In this document: piece by piece, positions 33,948-44,532 of the stretch | How positions within the stretch are numbered: the first letter of the stretch is position 1 | How the letters are laid out: each line of letters starts with the position of its first letter | Assembly: GCA_945878555.1 (NCBI GenBank) | Contig: CAMDWI010000008.1 | Coordinates: 1-64,000, forward strand | Length of the DNA stretch: 64,000 nt | From: Klebsiella pneumoniae | Lineage (GTDB): Bacteria > Pseudomonadota > Gammaproteobacteria > Eutrophobiales > Eutrophobiaceae | Direction: 5' to 3' | The notes under the pieces: model-generated | Databases searched by the model: none | The model's input: only the letters and a program-made list of their open reading frames with translations | Told to the model about the DNA's origin: nothing | Made by a program: the position numbers and the translations under genes

Positions 33948-35086
33948 TGGAAAAACAACCTGACTTCGTCCTTGACCCTGTCGATAATACTGCCCTCGTT
34001 GATCGCATCGAGCGCAACCAGTGGACGACTGGCCAGCTCTTCAGTATCGAGCATAAACTTTACCTTGCCCAGCACCGCTCCGCTGCTGACCGGTGCAATA
34101 ATGATCGGCTCAAATTCAGTCACCGGTTTTAACTGTTTGTACTGGCCCCGCGGCACGGTCACCCAGACTTCTTCATTGACGCCCAGATTCAGCGTATCCG
34201 TCTCCCCTTTCCAGACCGGGCTGGTCGTAATCATCTCACCCGGACTGTATAACTTGTGCGTCTCAAAAAACCGGAACGCAAAATTCAGCAATGCACCTGA
34301 CCCGCGAGCCCGGGATTCCATACTGCCCGACCCCATCACCACGGTAATCAGGCGCATGTCCTCGCGCACGGCGGAAGACACCAGACAAAAACCTGCAGAT
34401 TCGGTATGGCCTGTCTTGATGCCATCGACACTGTTATCGCGCCACAACAGCAGATTGCGATTAGGCTGGGTAATACCGTTGAATTCAAATTCCTTCTGGG
34501 AGTGCCAGACATAGATTTCCGGATGATCCCGTATCATTGCACTCGCCAGCACCGACAGGTCACGCGCCGTCGTGTAATGATTCGGGTCCGGCAGACCGGT
34601 GCTGTTGGTAAAATGCGTGTTGGCCATGCCGAGCTTCGCGGCATACTGGTTCATGACCTCGGCGAATACCTCTTCGGTACCGGCGATATGTTCGGCCAGC
34701 GCCACACTGGCATCATTGCCGGACTGGATAATGACACCCTTGAGCAGATCCTCAACTGTGACCTGCTTGTTCACTTCGACAAACATGCGCGACCCTTCCA
34801 TGCGCCAGGCCTTCTCGCTGATCAAAACGAGGTCACTCATCTTGATGTTGCCTTCGTCTATCTCGTTGGTAACCACATAGGTGGTCATCATCTTGGTCAG
34901 ACTGGCGGGCTCTACGCGTTTATCTATCTCTTTCTCGGCGAGGATACGTCCGGAGTTATAGTCCATCACCAGATATGCTGTCGCATCGATGTCCGGTGCA
35001 GCGGGGACGATGGCCGCGCCTGCCTGCTGCCAGCAGGTAACGACAAGAAGGAATGAAACCAGGAATTTTAGCTTGTTCAAATACAT
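33944..35086 (-). CDS. dacA: D-alanyl-D-alanine carboxypeptidase (PBP5/6 family)
   Basis: A 380-aa peptidase S11 protein with signal peptide (cleavage near GAAIVPAAP). Active-site motifs in order: SLTKM (Ser-x-x-Lys), SGNDA (SxN) and KTGHTE (KTG). After the catalytic domain come the beta-sheet domain and a C-terminal amphipathic helix ([14 protein letters not shown]) that anchors PBP5-type enzymes to the inner membrane. It trims the terminal D-Ala of peptidoglycan stem peptides. It lies between rlpA and dat in the elongation operon. Confidence 0.95.
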   Translation of the reverse strand: MYLNKLKFLVSFLLVVTCWQQAGAAIVPAAPDIDATAYLVMDYNSGRILAEKEIDKRVEPASLTKMMTTYVVTNEIDEGNIKMSDLVLISEKAWRMEGSRMFVEVNKQVTVEDLLKGVIIQSGNDASVALAEHIAGTEEVFAEVMNQYAAKLGMANTHFTNSTGLPDPNHYTTARDLSVLASAMIRDHPEIYVWHSQKEFEFNGITQPNRNLLLWRDNSVDGIKTGHTESAGFCLVSSAVREDMRLITVVMGSGSMESRARGSGALLNFAFRFFETHKLYSPGEMITTSPVWKGETDTLNLGVNEEVWVTVPRGQYKQLKPVTEFEPIIIAPVSSGAVLGKVKFMLDTEELASRPLVALDAINEGSIIDRVKDEVRLFFQ

Positions 35087-35123
35087 ATCATTTGTCCGGT
35101 CTTGTACGCCAGAACGGCATAGT

Positions 35124-36041
35124 CTAGTCAGTAGTTATCTGGTGTTCACTGATACCCAGTGAACCCAGCTCGGAAACGATCCGGTCTGCAACAGAAACAT
35201 CGTCTATCGGACCGATCCTGACACGGTAAATACGACTGCCGTTGACCTCGGCCTCGCTGATATTTGTCAGGTTGTTCGCCAGGACGCCAAGTTTATCATA
35301 CATTTTCTGTGCATTGGCCAATTGTGAAAATGCACCGACCTGGATATAAAAACCCGCACTACTGACGCGGCTGATCGGTATGGACACCGTCACCACCGGC
35401 GCTTGTACCGCCGATGCAGGTGTGGATTTAGCAGGGGTATTTGAGGCGACATAACCGGTATCAATGGCCCGCACCTCGACCACGCCGGTTCCCTTGCCGA
35501 GAATACCGAGCTTCGAGGCGGCGGTATAGGACAGATCAATCACCCGGTTGTCATGGAATGGTCCACGGTCATTCACTTTCACAACGATACGCTTTCCGGT
35601 CTGCAGGTTGGTCACTTCAGCATAGGTCGGCAAGGGCAAGGATTTGTGGGCGGCGGTCATGCCATACATATCATACGTCTCGCCGCTGGAGGTGCGGCGC
35701 CCGTGAAACTTTTCACCGTACCAGGAGGCTATGCCCCTCTCGCTGAAACCCTTGCTGCTGTTCATCACGTGATAGGTCTTGCCATTGACCACATACGAAG
35801 GAGGATTGCCATATTTGCTTCTGGGCTCGTCCCGGGGGACAGCATCCGGAATGGCGGACACATCCACACTACCGGGGCGTGGGCCACGATCCTGATCCGG
35901 ATTCGGGTTCGGCAGGCTGACGCGGGGCAGTACACCACCGCCACCGCAGGCATGAATGAATAACGATACCCCAACCATCAACAGTGTCCGCCAAAGGCGC
36001 ATGCACGGTTGCGCCGTGCTTTTACAACCCGGGTTTACCAT
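35124..36041 (-). CDS. rlpA: RlpA-family septal ring lytic transglycosylase lipoprotein
   Basis: A 305-aa lipoprotein (signal ending FIHACGGG). The start at 36041 is preceded by AGGA, which overlaps the mltB stop. The double-psi beta-barrel domain spans about 95-190 (GIASWYGEKFHGRRTSSGE, the catalytic-type Asp in VVKVNDRGPFHDNRVIDLS). A C-terminal SPOR domain (~225-300, FYIQVGAFSQLANAQKMYDKL) binds denuded glycan at division sites. Members cleave naked glycan strands in some species. Gene order mltB-rlpA-dacA is conserved in gammaproteobacteria. Confidence 0.93.
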   Translation of the reverse strand: MVNPGCKSTAQPCMRLWRTLLMVGVSLFIHACGGGGVLPRVSLPNPNPDQDRGPRPGSVDVSAIPDAVPRDEPRSKYGNPPSYVVNGKTYHVMNSSKGFSERGIASWYGEKFHGRRTSSGETYDMYGMTAAHKSLPLPTYAEVTNLQTGKRIVVKVNDRGPFHDNRVIDLSYTAASKLGILGKGTGVVEVRAIDTGYVASNTPAKSTPASAVQAPVVTVSIPISRVSSAGFYIQVGAFSQLANAQKMYDKLGVLANNLTNISEAEVNGSRIYRVRIGPIDDVSVADRIVSELGSLGISEHQITTD

Positions 36042-36042
36042 C

Positions 36043-37047
36043 CTATTCCTGCACCTGCGCTACCGGTTTACCCTGTCCGGCGGCTATTTCATCGGCAAGC
36101 TGGAACACGGCCATTGCATACAACGGACTGTGATTGTAACGGGTGATGACATAAAAATTGGTGAACCCGAGCCATAACTCGACACCGTTCTCCAGTTCAT
36201 AACTCAACAACTTGGCCGGCATCTCCGGCTTGCGATCCGCCGGGGTGGACACGCCATATTCAACCATCTGCGCCAGCGTCAGCTCCGGTTTCAGGTCCTT
36301 GTTTATCAGCATCAGGTAACGGTCGCCAGACACGTCCGCACGGACGGCGATCTCTTCACCACTGATCCAGCCATGTTCGCTGAAATAATTCGCGACACTG
36401 CCGATCGCATCGGCAGGATTGTTCCAGATATCAATATGTTTATCACCGTCAAAATCGACTGCAAAGTTGCGGTAGCTGCTGGAGATAAACTGCGGGATAC
36501 CCATCGCACCGGCGTAGGAACCCTTGAGCGAATGCGGGTCAAGCTGCTGCTCACGGGTCAGCAACAGAAACTGTTCCAGCTCACTGCGGAAAAATTCGCC
36601 ACGTTTCGGATATTTGAATCCCAGCGTCACCAGCGAATCAATGACCTTGTATGACCCGGTATTCTTGCCATAACGCGTCTCGACACCGATGATGGCGGCG
36701 ATGATCTCACGCGGAACACCGAACTGTTGTTCGGCCCGATCCAGAATCTCGCGGTGCTCGACCAGAAACTCGCGTCCCAGACGTATCCGCTCGTCCTGGA
36801 TAAATATCGGCCGGTATTTATACCAGGGCTTGGCCTCGGCCGGACGGGCTATTGCTTCGAGTATCGTAGCGGATACCTGCGCCTGGCTGAACATGGACAA
36901 CAACTGTGACTCTTCAAATCCGTGGCGACTGACCATCTCACCGACAAACTTTCTCACATCTGCCTCTTGTTCAATCTGGGCATGTAAAGATGATTGTGCC
37001 AGTACCAGGCCGACGAAACACAACATTGCGATGGCAGTTTTTTTCAT
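36043..37047 (-). CDS. mltB: Membrane-bound lytic murein transglycosylase B
   Basis: A 334-aa exported protein (signal MKKTAIAMLCFVGLVLAQ...). The family motif with the catalytic Glu is IIGVETRYGKNTGSYKVID. Other landmarks are GSYAGAMGIPQFISSSYRNFAVDFDGD, IGSVANYFSEHGW and a C-terminal WLGFTNFYVITRYNHSPLYAMAVFQL. The N-terminal signal has no lipobox Cys, unlike E. coli MltB, so it may be soluble in the periplasm. It cleaves the MurNAc-GlcNAc bond with 1,6-anhydro product. It follows rodA by 5 bp. Confidence 0.93.
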   Translation of the reverse strand: MKKTAIAMLCFVGLVLAQSSLHAQIEQEADVRKFVGEMVSRHGFEESQLLSMFSQAQVSATILEAIARPAEAKPWYKYRPIFIQDERIRLGREFLVEHREILDRAEQQFGVPREIIAAIIGVETRYGKNTGSYKVIDSLVTLGFKYPKRGEFFRSELEQFLLLTREQQLDPHSLKGSYAGAMGIPQFISSSYRNFAVDFDGDKHIDIWNNPADAIGSVANYFSEHGWISGEEIAVRADVSGDRYLMLINKDLKPELTLAQMVEYGVSTPADRKPEMPAKLLSYELENGVELWLGFTNFYVITRYNHSPLYAMAVFQLADEIAAGQGKPVAQVQE

Positions 37048-37052
37048 ATTTA

Positions 37053-38144
37053 TTAATCCGATAAGAATCGACGATGGGTATTTACACTCATTACAATGCC
37101 AAAACCAATCATCAGGGTCACCATCGACGTCCCCCCGTAACTGATCAGCGGCAAGGGGATACCAACCACAGGTAACTGTCCCGAAACCATGCCGATATTG
37201 ACAAGAATATAGACAAAAAATGTCAGAATGATGCTGGTTCCAAGGATCTTGCCGAAGGTCTGTTGCGCGTTCATTGACAGAAACAGACCACGGTAGATGA
37301 TGAACAGGTAGATACCCAGTAACACCAGCACGCCGGTAAAACCGAATTCTTCACACAATACAGCAAAGATAAAATCAGTCGATCGCTCCGGCAGGAATTG
37401 CAGATGTGACTGGGTCCCGTTCAGCCAGCCCTTGCCGTACATGCCACCCGAGCCTATCGCAATCATCGACTGGATAATATGGTAGCCCGCGCCGAGCGGG
37501 TCCTGCTCGGGATCGATAAAGGTCAACACACGCTGACGCTGGTATTCATACATAAACAGCCATGACACCGGGGCCAGCAGCGCCGCCAGCAGTCCGACAC
37601 TGGCAAAATAACGCCAGCTCATGCCGGCGACAAACAGCGTCGAGAAACCGGCGATACTGACAAGTATGGCCGTACCCAGATCGGGTTGCTTGACGATCAA
37701 CAGGGCCGGCACCAGGATCAGCATGATGGTCATGAATATCTGACCGAAAGAAGGTGGCAAGGCGCGTTCGGCCAGATACCAGGACAATAACATCGGCACG
37801 GCCAGCTTCATCAACTCGGATGGCTGGAACCGGATCACGCCAAGGTCCAGCCAACGTTGGGCGCCCTTGCCGATATATCCCATGATCAATACCAGCACCA
37901 GCAGCACCAGGCCGGCCATAAATATCCAGATAGACATTCTTGCCATCTGCGTCGGCGTGATCTGGGAGATTGCAATCATCAGTCCAAATGCCAGCCCCAT
38001 ACGCATGGCCTGCTGATAGACCGTGCTGATTTCCTGACCGCTGGCACTGTAAAGAATTACCAGCCCGAACGCACACAGTACCAGCAGTCCACACAACAAG
38101 GGGACATCCACATGTATACGTTCAAAGAAGGTCTGCTGTTTCAT
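37053..38144 (-). CDS. rodA: Peptidoglycan glycosyltransferase RodA
   Basis: A 363-aa SEDS membrane protein with about ten spans. SEDS landmarks: WLDLGVIRFQPSELMKLAVPM, KQPDLGTAILV (with the key Asp), SMIAIGSGGMYGKGWLNGTQ, FLPERSTDFIFAVLCEEFG and GIPLPLISYGGTSMV. It polymerises glycan strands with its partner PBP2 during side-wall growth. Its start overlaps the end of mrdA by 23 bp, which fits tight coupling of the pair. Confidence 0.96.
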   Translation of the reverse strand: MKQQTFFERIHVDVPLLCGLLVLCAFGLVILYSASGQEISTVYQQAMRMGLAFGLMIAISQITPTQMARMSIWIFMAGLVLLVLVLIMGYIGKGAQRWLDLGVIRFQPSELMKLAVPMLLSWYLAERALPPSFGQIFMTIMLILVPALLIVKQPDLGTAILVSIAGFSTLFVAGMSWRYFASVGLLAALLAPVSWLFMYEYQRQRVLTFIDPEQDPLGAGYHIIQSMIAIGSGGMYGKGWLNGTQSHLQFLPERSTDFIFAVLCEEFGFTGVLVLLGIYLFIIYRGLFLSMNAQQTFGKILGTSIILTFFVYILVNIGMVSGQLPVVGIPLPLISYGGTSMVTLMIGFGIVMSVNTHRRFLSD

Positions 38145-40011
38145 ACGACACTGGTCCCTGCACCGGCTCCAGCCGGTTCAGATAATCATCAAATAACTTT
38201 CGTGCTATCGGCGCTGCATTCGCCGATCCACCCCCGCCGTTCTCCAGAATGATCGATACGGCTATCCTTGGACTTTCCAGTGGAGCAAACGCCACAAACA
38301 GCGCATGGTCGTGCAGCTCCTTTGCCAGCTTGTCTGCCTCGTACTTCTCGTCTCTGGCCAGACTGAATACCTGTGCGGTACCGGATTTGCCGGCAAACAG
38401 ATATGAGGCGCCCTCGCTGATACGCCGGGCCGTACCGTTCGGCGCATGCACAACATCATTCATTGCCGAGATAACCCGGTCCCACTGCTCTTCCGTATTA
38501 CTGACCGTATGCAACTGCTCAGGTTCCCCCTGCCGGACTATCTTGTCTGTCACCGGGTCTCGTGCCTCGGCAAATAATCTCGGCTTCATAACCTTGCCAC
38601 GATTGGCGATACCTGCTGTGCCGACAGCCAGCTGTAACGGCGTGGTCAGGATCGTGCCCTGACCTATGCCGATGTTGACTGTCTCGCCGGGATACCAGGC
38701 CTCGTTATAGGTCTTGCGCTTCCATTCACGTGAGGGCAACAGGGCGGCAGATTCTCCGGTAATGTCGATGCCGGTCTTTTGTCCGAGGCCAAACTGGTAG
38801 AGCGATTCGTAGATGCGATCGATGCCAAGATCATGGGCAAGTGCATAGAAATAGATATCACAGGATTCCGCAATCGCCTTGGTCAGATTGGTATGTCCAT
38901 GACCGTCGCGTTTCCAGTCGCCCTTGCGCACGCTGGTGCCCTTGAGAATATACCAGCCAGGACACCAGGTGGAGTCGGTAGCGGTACGCACACCGTAATG
39001 CAGCGCCGCCAGTCCAAGCATCGGTTTGATGGTGGAGCCCGGCGGATATTTGCCCTGCAGGACGCGGTTCAGCAAGGGGGTCTCGGCAGAGGACAGATAT
39101 TGCTTGTACGTCTTTGAATCTATCCCGTTCACAAACAGGTTCGGATCATAGCCGGGTGAGCTGACCATCGCCAGCACACCGCCGGTCACCGGGTCCATCG
39201 CCACGATGGCACCGCGTTTACCGGCTAGCGTCTGTACGGCGAGATTCTGCAAGGACGAATCGAGTGTCAGATACAGATTACGGCCAGGTACTGGCGGGGT
39301 ACGGTCGAGTACCCGGACCACCCTACCCTGCGCATTCACCTCGACCTGCTGGTAACCAACCCGGCCATGCAGGATGTCTTCATAGGCCTTCTCGATACCG
39401 AGTTTGCCGATATGACTGGTGGCGCTGTAATTCGATGCATCTATCTGCTGCAATTCTTCCTCGTTGATCATGCCGACATAACCAATCACATGCGAGGTGT
39501 TTGCGCCCAGCGGGTAATAGCGGTTCAACCGCGCCACCACATCAACACCGGGGAAACGGTGCAGGTCGACCGAGATCCGGGCCACTTCTTCATCGCTCAG
39601 ATTGAACACCAGCGGTACACTCTCGAAGCGGCGCTTCTGTTTCAGCCGGGTACGAAACTGGCTGATGTCACTCTCCTCCAGCGCCATGATCACGGTCAGC
39701 TGTTCGAGCAGTTTATCCAGGTCCTCCACCTTTTCCGGCACAATCTCCAGGCTGAAAGACGGACGGTTGTCTGCCAGCAGCACTCCGTCGTGGCTGAAGA
39801 TCAGGCCGCGGGTCGGGGCAATCGGCACAACCTTGACCCGGTTGGATTGCGAGAGGGTGCTGTAGTGGTCATGCAGTACAATCTGCAGGTAAAACACGCG
39901 GCTCAGGATTGCGAGAAAACATAACAGCATCAGCGTGCCAGAAACGGCAATACGTCGGCTGACCATTGTGGACTCATGATCAGCGTTCTTGATTCGGGAC
40001 CATCTGGACAT
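38122..40011 (-). CDS. mrdA: Penicillin-binding protein 2
   Basis: A 629-aa class B PBP: one N-terminal membrane span (VSGTLMLLCFLAILSRVFYLQ), pedestal domains and a C-terminal transpeptidase. Active-site motifs are PPGSTIKPM (Ser-x-x-Lys), ESCD (SxN position) and GKSGTAQV (KSG). It cross-links new side-wall peptidoglycan with RodA. The final residues (PVQGPVSYETADLL) are encoded in the overlap with rodA. The upstream mreD gene ends 18 bp before its start. Confidence 0.96.
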   Translation of the reverse strand: MSRWSRIKNADHESTMVSRRIAVSGTLMLLCFLAILSRVFYLQIVLHDHYSTLSQSNRVKVVPIAPTRGLIFSHDGVLLADNRPSFSLEIVPEKVEDLDKLLEQLTVIMALEESDISQFRTRLKQKRRFESVPLVFNLSDEEVARISVDLHRFPGVDVVARLNRYYPLGANTSHVIGYVGMINEEELQQIDASNYSATSHIGKLGIEKAYEDILHGRVGYQQVEVNAQGRVVRVLDRTPPVPGRNLYLTLDSSLQNLAVQTLAGKRGAIVAMDPVTGGVLAMVSSPGYDPNLFVNGIDSKTYKQYLSSAETPLLNRVLQGKYPPGSTIKPMLGLAALHYGVRTATDSTWCPGWYILKGTSVRKGDWKRDGHGHTNLTKAIAESCDIYFYALAHDLGIDRIYESLYQFGLGQKTGIDITGESAALLPSREWKRKTYNEAWYPGETVNIGIGQGTILTTPLQLAVGTAGIANRGKVMKPRLFAEARDPVTDKIVRQGEPEQLHTVSNTEEQWDRVISAMNDVVHAPNGTARRISEGASYLFAGKSGTAQVFSLARDEKYEADKLAKELHDHALFVAFAPLESPRIAVSIILENGGGGSANAAPIARKLFDDYLNRLEPVQGPVSYETADLL

Positions 40012-40028
40012 AGGCTGGTGTTACCCGA

Positions 40029-40514
40029 TCAATAGACGTGGAATTTCCGCCGTACATCGCGGAGGATGATAAAAAGCCAGGGCCAGATAATCATGCTGGT
40101 AAAGGCCGGCGCCCAGTAGGTCCAGTGCTGGGGCGGAAACCCCATCATCGCGCGGATCCACAGCGTAAACAGCTGTGCCAGCAATAATAGTACACACACC
40201 AGCAAGGCCTGTTGCACCAGCGGAAACACCCGGATGCGCTGGTGCAGCTTGATGATAATCCAGGCGATGATCGTCAGCGCAATCGCGTTCTGACCAAACA
40301 CGGTACCCTGCTGCACATCAAGCAGCAGACCCAGCGTCCAGCCGATACCAATACCCACACGTTCCGGTATGGCCATGCACCAGTAGATCAACACGATGGT
40401 GACCCAGGCGGGCCGCCAGTTCAGCGCCCACTCCGGTAATGGCATCGCCGTCAGCATGTGCGCAATGATAAAACTGAAGATAATCACGGCACCGCCGTTA
40501 TGTCTTTTGCTCAT
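40029..40514 (-). CDS. mreD: Rod-shape-determining protein MreD
   Basis: A 161-aa integral membrane protein with about five spans. Landmarks are RPAWVTIVLIYWCMAIPERVGIGIGWTLGLLLDVQQGTVFGQNA, the usual central block of MreD. It links MreC to the elongasome. Its start overlaps the mreC stop by 4 bp. Confidence 0.93.
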   Translation of the reverse strand: MSKRHNGGAVIIFSFIIAHMLTAMPLPEWALNWRPAWVTIVLIYWCMAIPERVGIGIGWTLGLLLDVQQGTVFGQNAIALTIIAWIIIKLHQRIRVFPLVQQALLVCVLLLLAQLFTLWIRAMMGFPPQHWTYWAPAFTSMIIWPWLFIILRDVRRKFHVY

Positions 40515-41386
40515 GGCACGGGCACCACAGCGGGATCAACTGTCACGGCCGTGTGTTGATTATTCGGCCAGACCAGCAATACTTCACGGCTCTGCTCCAG
40601 CCTTGCACTCGGCTTTACCTCTACAGAGGAAAACGCCTCGCCAGGGACAATGGTGATCTTGCTGATGGTGCCGACCGGATATCCCTTCGGGAAGCGGTCA
40701 CCGAGACCGGAGGAGATGACAAGATCACCGACCACGATGTCCGCATTGGTCGGCAGGTTTTCCAGTAACAACCTGTCGTCTTCCCCGGTACCAACGGCGA
40801 CGGCACGCAGACCGTTGCGGTTGATCTGCACCGGCATCGCATGGGTAGAATCGGTAATGAGGATGACTGAACTGGAAAATGGATTCACGTGCAGGACCTG
40901 GCCCATGATGCCGTTTGCATCAACAACCGGCTGGCCACTGTAGATGTTTTCGCGCTGGCCCTTGTTGATGACGATCTGTTTGCGAAACGACTCCATTTCG
41001 ACTGCAACCAGCTCGGCAATCAGCACCTTCTCCACGCGCTCGCCCAGATTGACCGAGGACTCCAGCAGTTTGCGCAGCCGATTGTTTTCTTCTAGCAGCA
41101 CATCAAAACGTTGCAGTCTGGAATTGAGCAGCAACTGCTCCTCACGCAGACGGTTGTTTTCCTCGATCAGGTTTTTCTGGGAGACGACAGACTCGGATAT
41201 CAGACGGCTGGCCTGCAGCGGCATATTGACCACGTACTGCAGCGGATAGACCACGGTAGACAACACAGTCCGTACGGATTCGAGATGGCCCTGCCTGTGG
41301 TCAACAATCATCAGACTGATCGAGATCAGAATGAACAGTACTGTTTTTACATTCGTCGAAGGACCTTTCAGGAACAGTGTTTTAAT
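40511..41386 (-). CDS. mreC: Rod-shape-determining protein MreC, probable ATT start
   Basis: The ORF track starts at ATG 41311, which removes the membrane anchor. The frame stays open upstream through 25 further codons giving (I)KTLFLKGPSTNVKTVLFIL, which aligns with the E. coli MreC start MKPIFSRGPS. The codon at the Met position (41386-41384) is ATT, with GGGGGA six bases before it. The frame is closed further upstream by a TGA without any ATG, GTG or TTG. The rest has the standard coiled coil (ENNRLREEQLLLNSRLQRFDVLLEENNRL) and beta domains. MreC is the periplasmic scaffold for PBP2. Confidence 0.9.
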   Translation of the reverse strand: MKTLFLKGPSTNVKTVLFILISISLMIVDHRQGHLESVRTVLSTVVYPLQYVVNMPLQASRLISESVVSQKNLIEENNRLREEQLLLNSRLQRFDVLLEENNRLRKLLESSVNLGERVEKVLIAELVAVEMESFRKQIVINKGQRENIYSGQPVVDANGIMGQVLHVNPFSSSVILITDSTHAMPVQINRNGLRAVAVGTGEDDRLLLENLPTNADIVVGDLVISSGLGDRFPKGYPVGTISKITIVPGEAFSSVEVKPSARLEQSREVLLVWPNNQHTAVTVDPAVVPVP

Positions 41387-41409
41387 AGTAAATCCCCCGT
41401 GTCCGGATA

Positions 41410-42456
<1,047 letters not shown>

Positions 42457-42735
42457 TTATTAGAAAACCCTCACAGCATCGTGCTGCAATTATTTTTACG
42501 GATTGAAAAGTTCTTTATCGTTACAGATATGGGATACTGTAAACATCTGAAATACATGAGCGCCGGACAGGTTTTGTTGCATATGAACATAGATTTCCAC
42601 AGGCTATCTCAAACTTCTGCAAAAACAGGCTACAACTACCTGATTTAGATGTAATACTGTAACAGTGGCTAGCCTGTTGAGCAAGTAATCAGATATGATA
42701 AATGTCACGGAAAACAAGGACAAAAAAGGAACAGT

Positions 42736-43026
42736 TTGATGTCTCTACAACAGTCAGAAATCAGGACGATCGCCAGACTCGCACGACTAGCCGTCAGTGA
42801 GGAACAGATACCGGAGTACCAGCAGGCACTCGGCAACATCCTCGGACTGGTCGAACAGATGCAGGCGATCAATACCGATGGCGTCGAACCGCTGGCGCAT
42901 CCACTGGAAATTGGTGCGCGATTAAGACCGGATGAGGTCAGTGAAACGGATCAGCGTGAGAAATTCCAGCAGATCGCCCCGGAAACTGAAAACGGCTTCT
43001 ATCTCGTGCCCCGCGTGATCGAATAA
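42736..43026 (+). CDS. gatC: Asp-tRNA(Asn)/Glu-tRNA(Gln) amidotransferase subunit C
   Basis: A 96-aa GatC: IRTIARLARLAVSEEQIPEYQQALGNILGLVEQM and VEPLAHPLEIGARLRPDEV, with the C-terminal FYLVPRVIE, are diagnostic. It clamps GatA to GatB. Ribosome site AAGGAA lies before the ATG. Presence of gatCAB implies that at least one of Gln-tRNA and Asn-tRNA is made by transamidation. Confidence 0.96.
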   Translation: MMSLQQSEIRTIARLARLAVSEEQIPEYQQALGNILGLVEQMQAINTDGVEPLAHPLEIGARLRPDEVSETDQREKFQQIAPETENGFYLVPRVIE

Positions 43027-43077
43027 ACCCGAAATTTACCCTTATTTGCCCATAGACTGACCACAAAGGCCCCCAGA

Positions 43078-44532
43078 ATGCATCAACACACGCTCGCAGA
43101 GCTGTCCAGACTGCTGGATACCGGCAAAATCAGCAGTGTCGAGCTGACAAACCAGTATCTGGCCCGCGCCGAGCGACATAATCCGGTGTTAAATTGCTAT
43201 ATCAATACCACCCCGGAACTCGCACTGGCGCAGGCCGCCGCCGCCGACCAGCGCATCAGCAAAAAACAGCACGGCCCATTGACCGGCCTGCCGATCGCGC
43301 ACAAGGACATCTTCTGCCTCGACGGCACCCGGACCTCCTGCGGCTCGAAGATGCTGGATAATTTCATTGCCCCGTATAACGCGACCGTGGTTGAACGGCT
43401 GAACGAGGCCGGCATGGTCACGCTCGGCAAGACCAATATGGACGAATTTGCGATGGGTTCCTCGACCGAGACCAGCTTTTATGGCCCGTCGACGAATCCC
43501 TGGGACACAAGCCGGGTCCCCGGCGGATCTTCCGGAGGTTCCGGCAGCGCCGTAGCCGCCCGACTGGCCCCGGCCGCGACTGGCACCGATACCGGTGGGT
43601 CTATCCGCCAACCGGCTGCCCTGTGCGGTATCACCGGCCTGAAACCCACGTACGGCCTCGTTTCCCGCTACGGCATGATTGCGTTTGCCTCCAGCCTGGA
43701 TCAGGGTGGCCCGATGACGCAGACGGCCGAGGATGCCGCCCTGTTGATGAACGCGATGGTCGGGTTTGACCGCCGCGATTCCACCTCGCTGGAACGCCCG
43801 GCGGTCGACTATACCGCGACGTTGGGCGATTCGGTCGCTGGCCTGAAGATTGGTATCCCGAAACAGTATTTCACCGCGGATCTCGACAGCCAGACTGCGG
43901 CCAAGGTGCAGGAGGCGCTCAAGCAATTTGAACAGGGCGGTGCCAGCCTGCACGAAATCGACCTGCCGAACACGCACCTGTCGATCCCGGCCTATTATGT
44001 GATCGCCCCCGCCGAGGCGTCCTCGAATCTGTCGCGTTTTGACGGCGTGCGCTTTGGCTATCGTTGCAACAACCCGGTCGACCTGCTCGATTTATACAGC
44101 CGCAGCCGCGCCGAGGGCTTTGGCCGCGAGGTCAAACGCCGGATCATGATCGGCACCTATGTGCTCTCTGCCGGTTATTTTGATGCGTACTACCTGAAGG
44201 CCCAGCGGATCCGTCGGCTGATCCGCGACGACTTCCAGAATGCCTTGAAACAGGTCGACGTGATCATGGGCCCGACCACACCGATGCCCGCCTTCAAACT
44301 AAATGAACTGCTGGACGACCCGATTAGCATGTATCTGTCTGATATATTTACCGTTTCCGTCAATCTCGCCGGGCTGCCGGCGATCTCGATCCCGGCCGGT
44401 TTTGCCGGACAGCTGCCGATCGGCCTGCAGATCATAGGCGACTATTTCAGCGAGTCACGCCTGCTCAATATCGCCCATCAGTACCAGCAGCGTACCGACT
44501 GGCACAAACAGCTACCGGGAGGGTTCGCCTGA
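43078..44532 (+). CDS. gatA: Asp/Glu-tRNA amidotransferase subunit A
   Basis: A 484-aa amidase-signature enzyme that frees ammonia from glutamine. The Ser-cisSer-Lys triad is visible as [10 protein letters not shown] (Lys ~78), [12 protein letters not shown] (Ser ~153) and [13 protein letters not shown] (Ser ~177). The gene starts 51 bp after gatC and its stop overlaps the gatB ATG by one base. Confidence 0.97.
   Translation: MHQHTLAELSRLLDTGKISSVELTNQYLARAERHNPVLNCYINTTPELALAQAAAADQRISKKQHGPLTGLPIAHKDIFCLDGTRTSCGSKMLDNFIAPYNATVVERLNEAGMVTLGKTNMDEFAMGSSTETSFYGPSTNPWDTSRVPGGSSGGSGSAVAARLAPAATGTDTGGSIRQPAALCGITGLKPTYGLVSRYGMIAFASSLDQGGPMTQTAEDAALLMNAMVGFDRRDSTSLERPAVDYTATLGDSVAGLKIGIPKQYFTADLDSQTAAKVQEALKQFEQGGASLHEIDLPNTHLSIPAYYVIAPAEASSNLSRFDGVRFGYRCNNPVDLLDLYSRSRAEGFGREVKRRIMIGTYVLSAGYFDAYYLKAQRIRRLIRDDFQNALKQVDVIMGPTTPMPAFKLNELLDDPISMYLSDIFTVSVNLAGLPAISIPAGFAGQLPIGLQIIGDYFSESRLLNIAHQYQQRTDWHKQLPGGFA

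Noticed and set aside
34406-35056. 216-aa plus-strand ORF opposite dacA
   Set aside because: Antisense shadow; dacA on the minus strand has all active-site motifs and a signal peptide.
42457-42735. RNA gene or riboswitch between mreB and gatC
   Set aside because: No stable conserved structure could be seen by eye; the region is AT-rich and fits two divergent promoters.
43189-43977. 262-aa minus-strand ORF within gatA
   Set aside because: Shadow of the GC-rich gatA gene; no start signals and no recognisable protein features.
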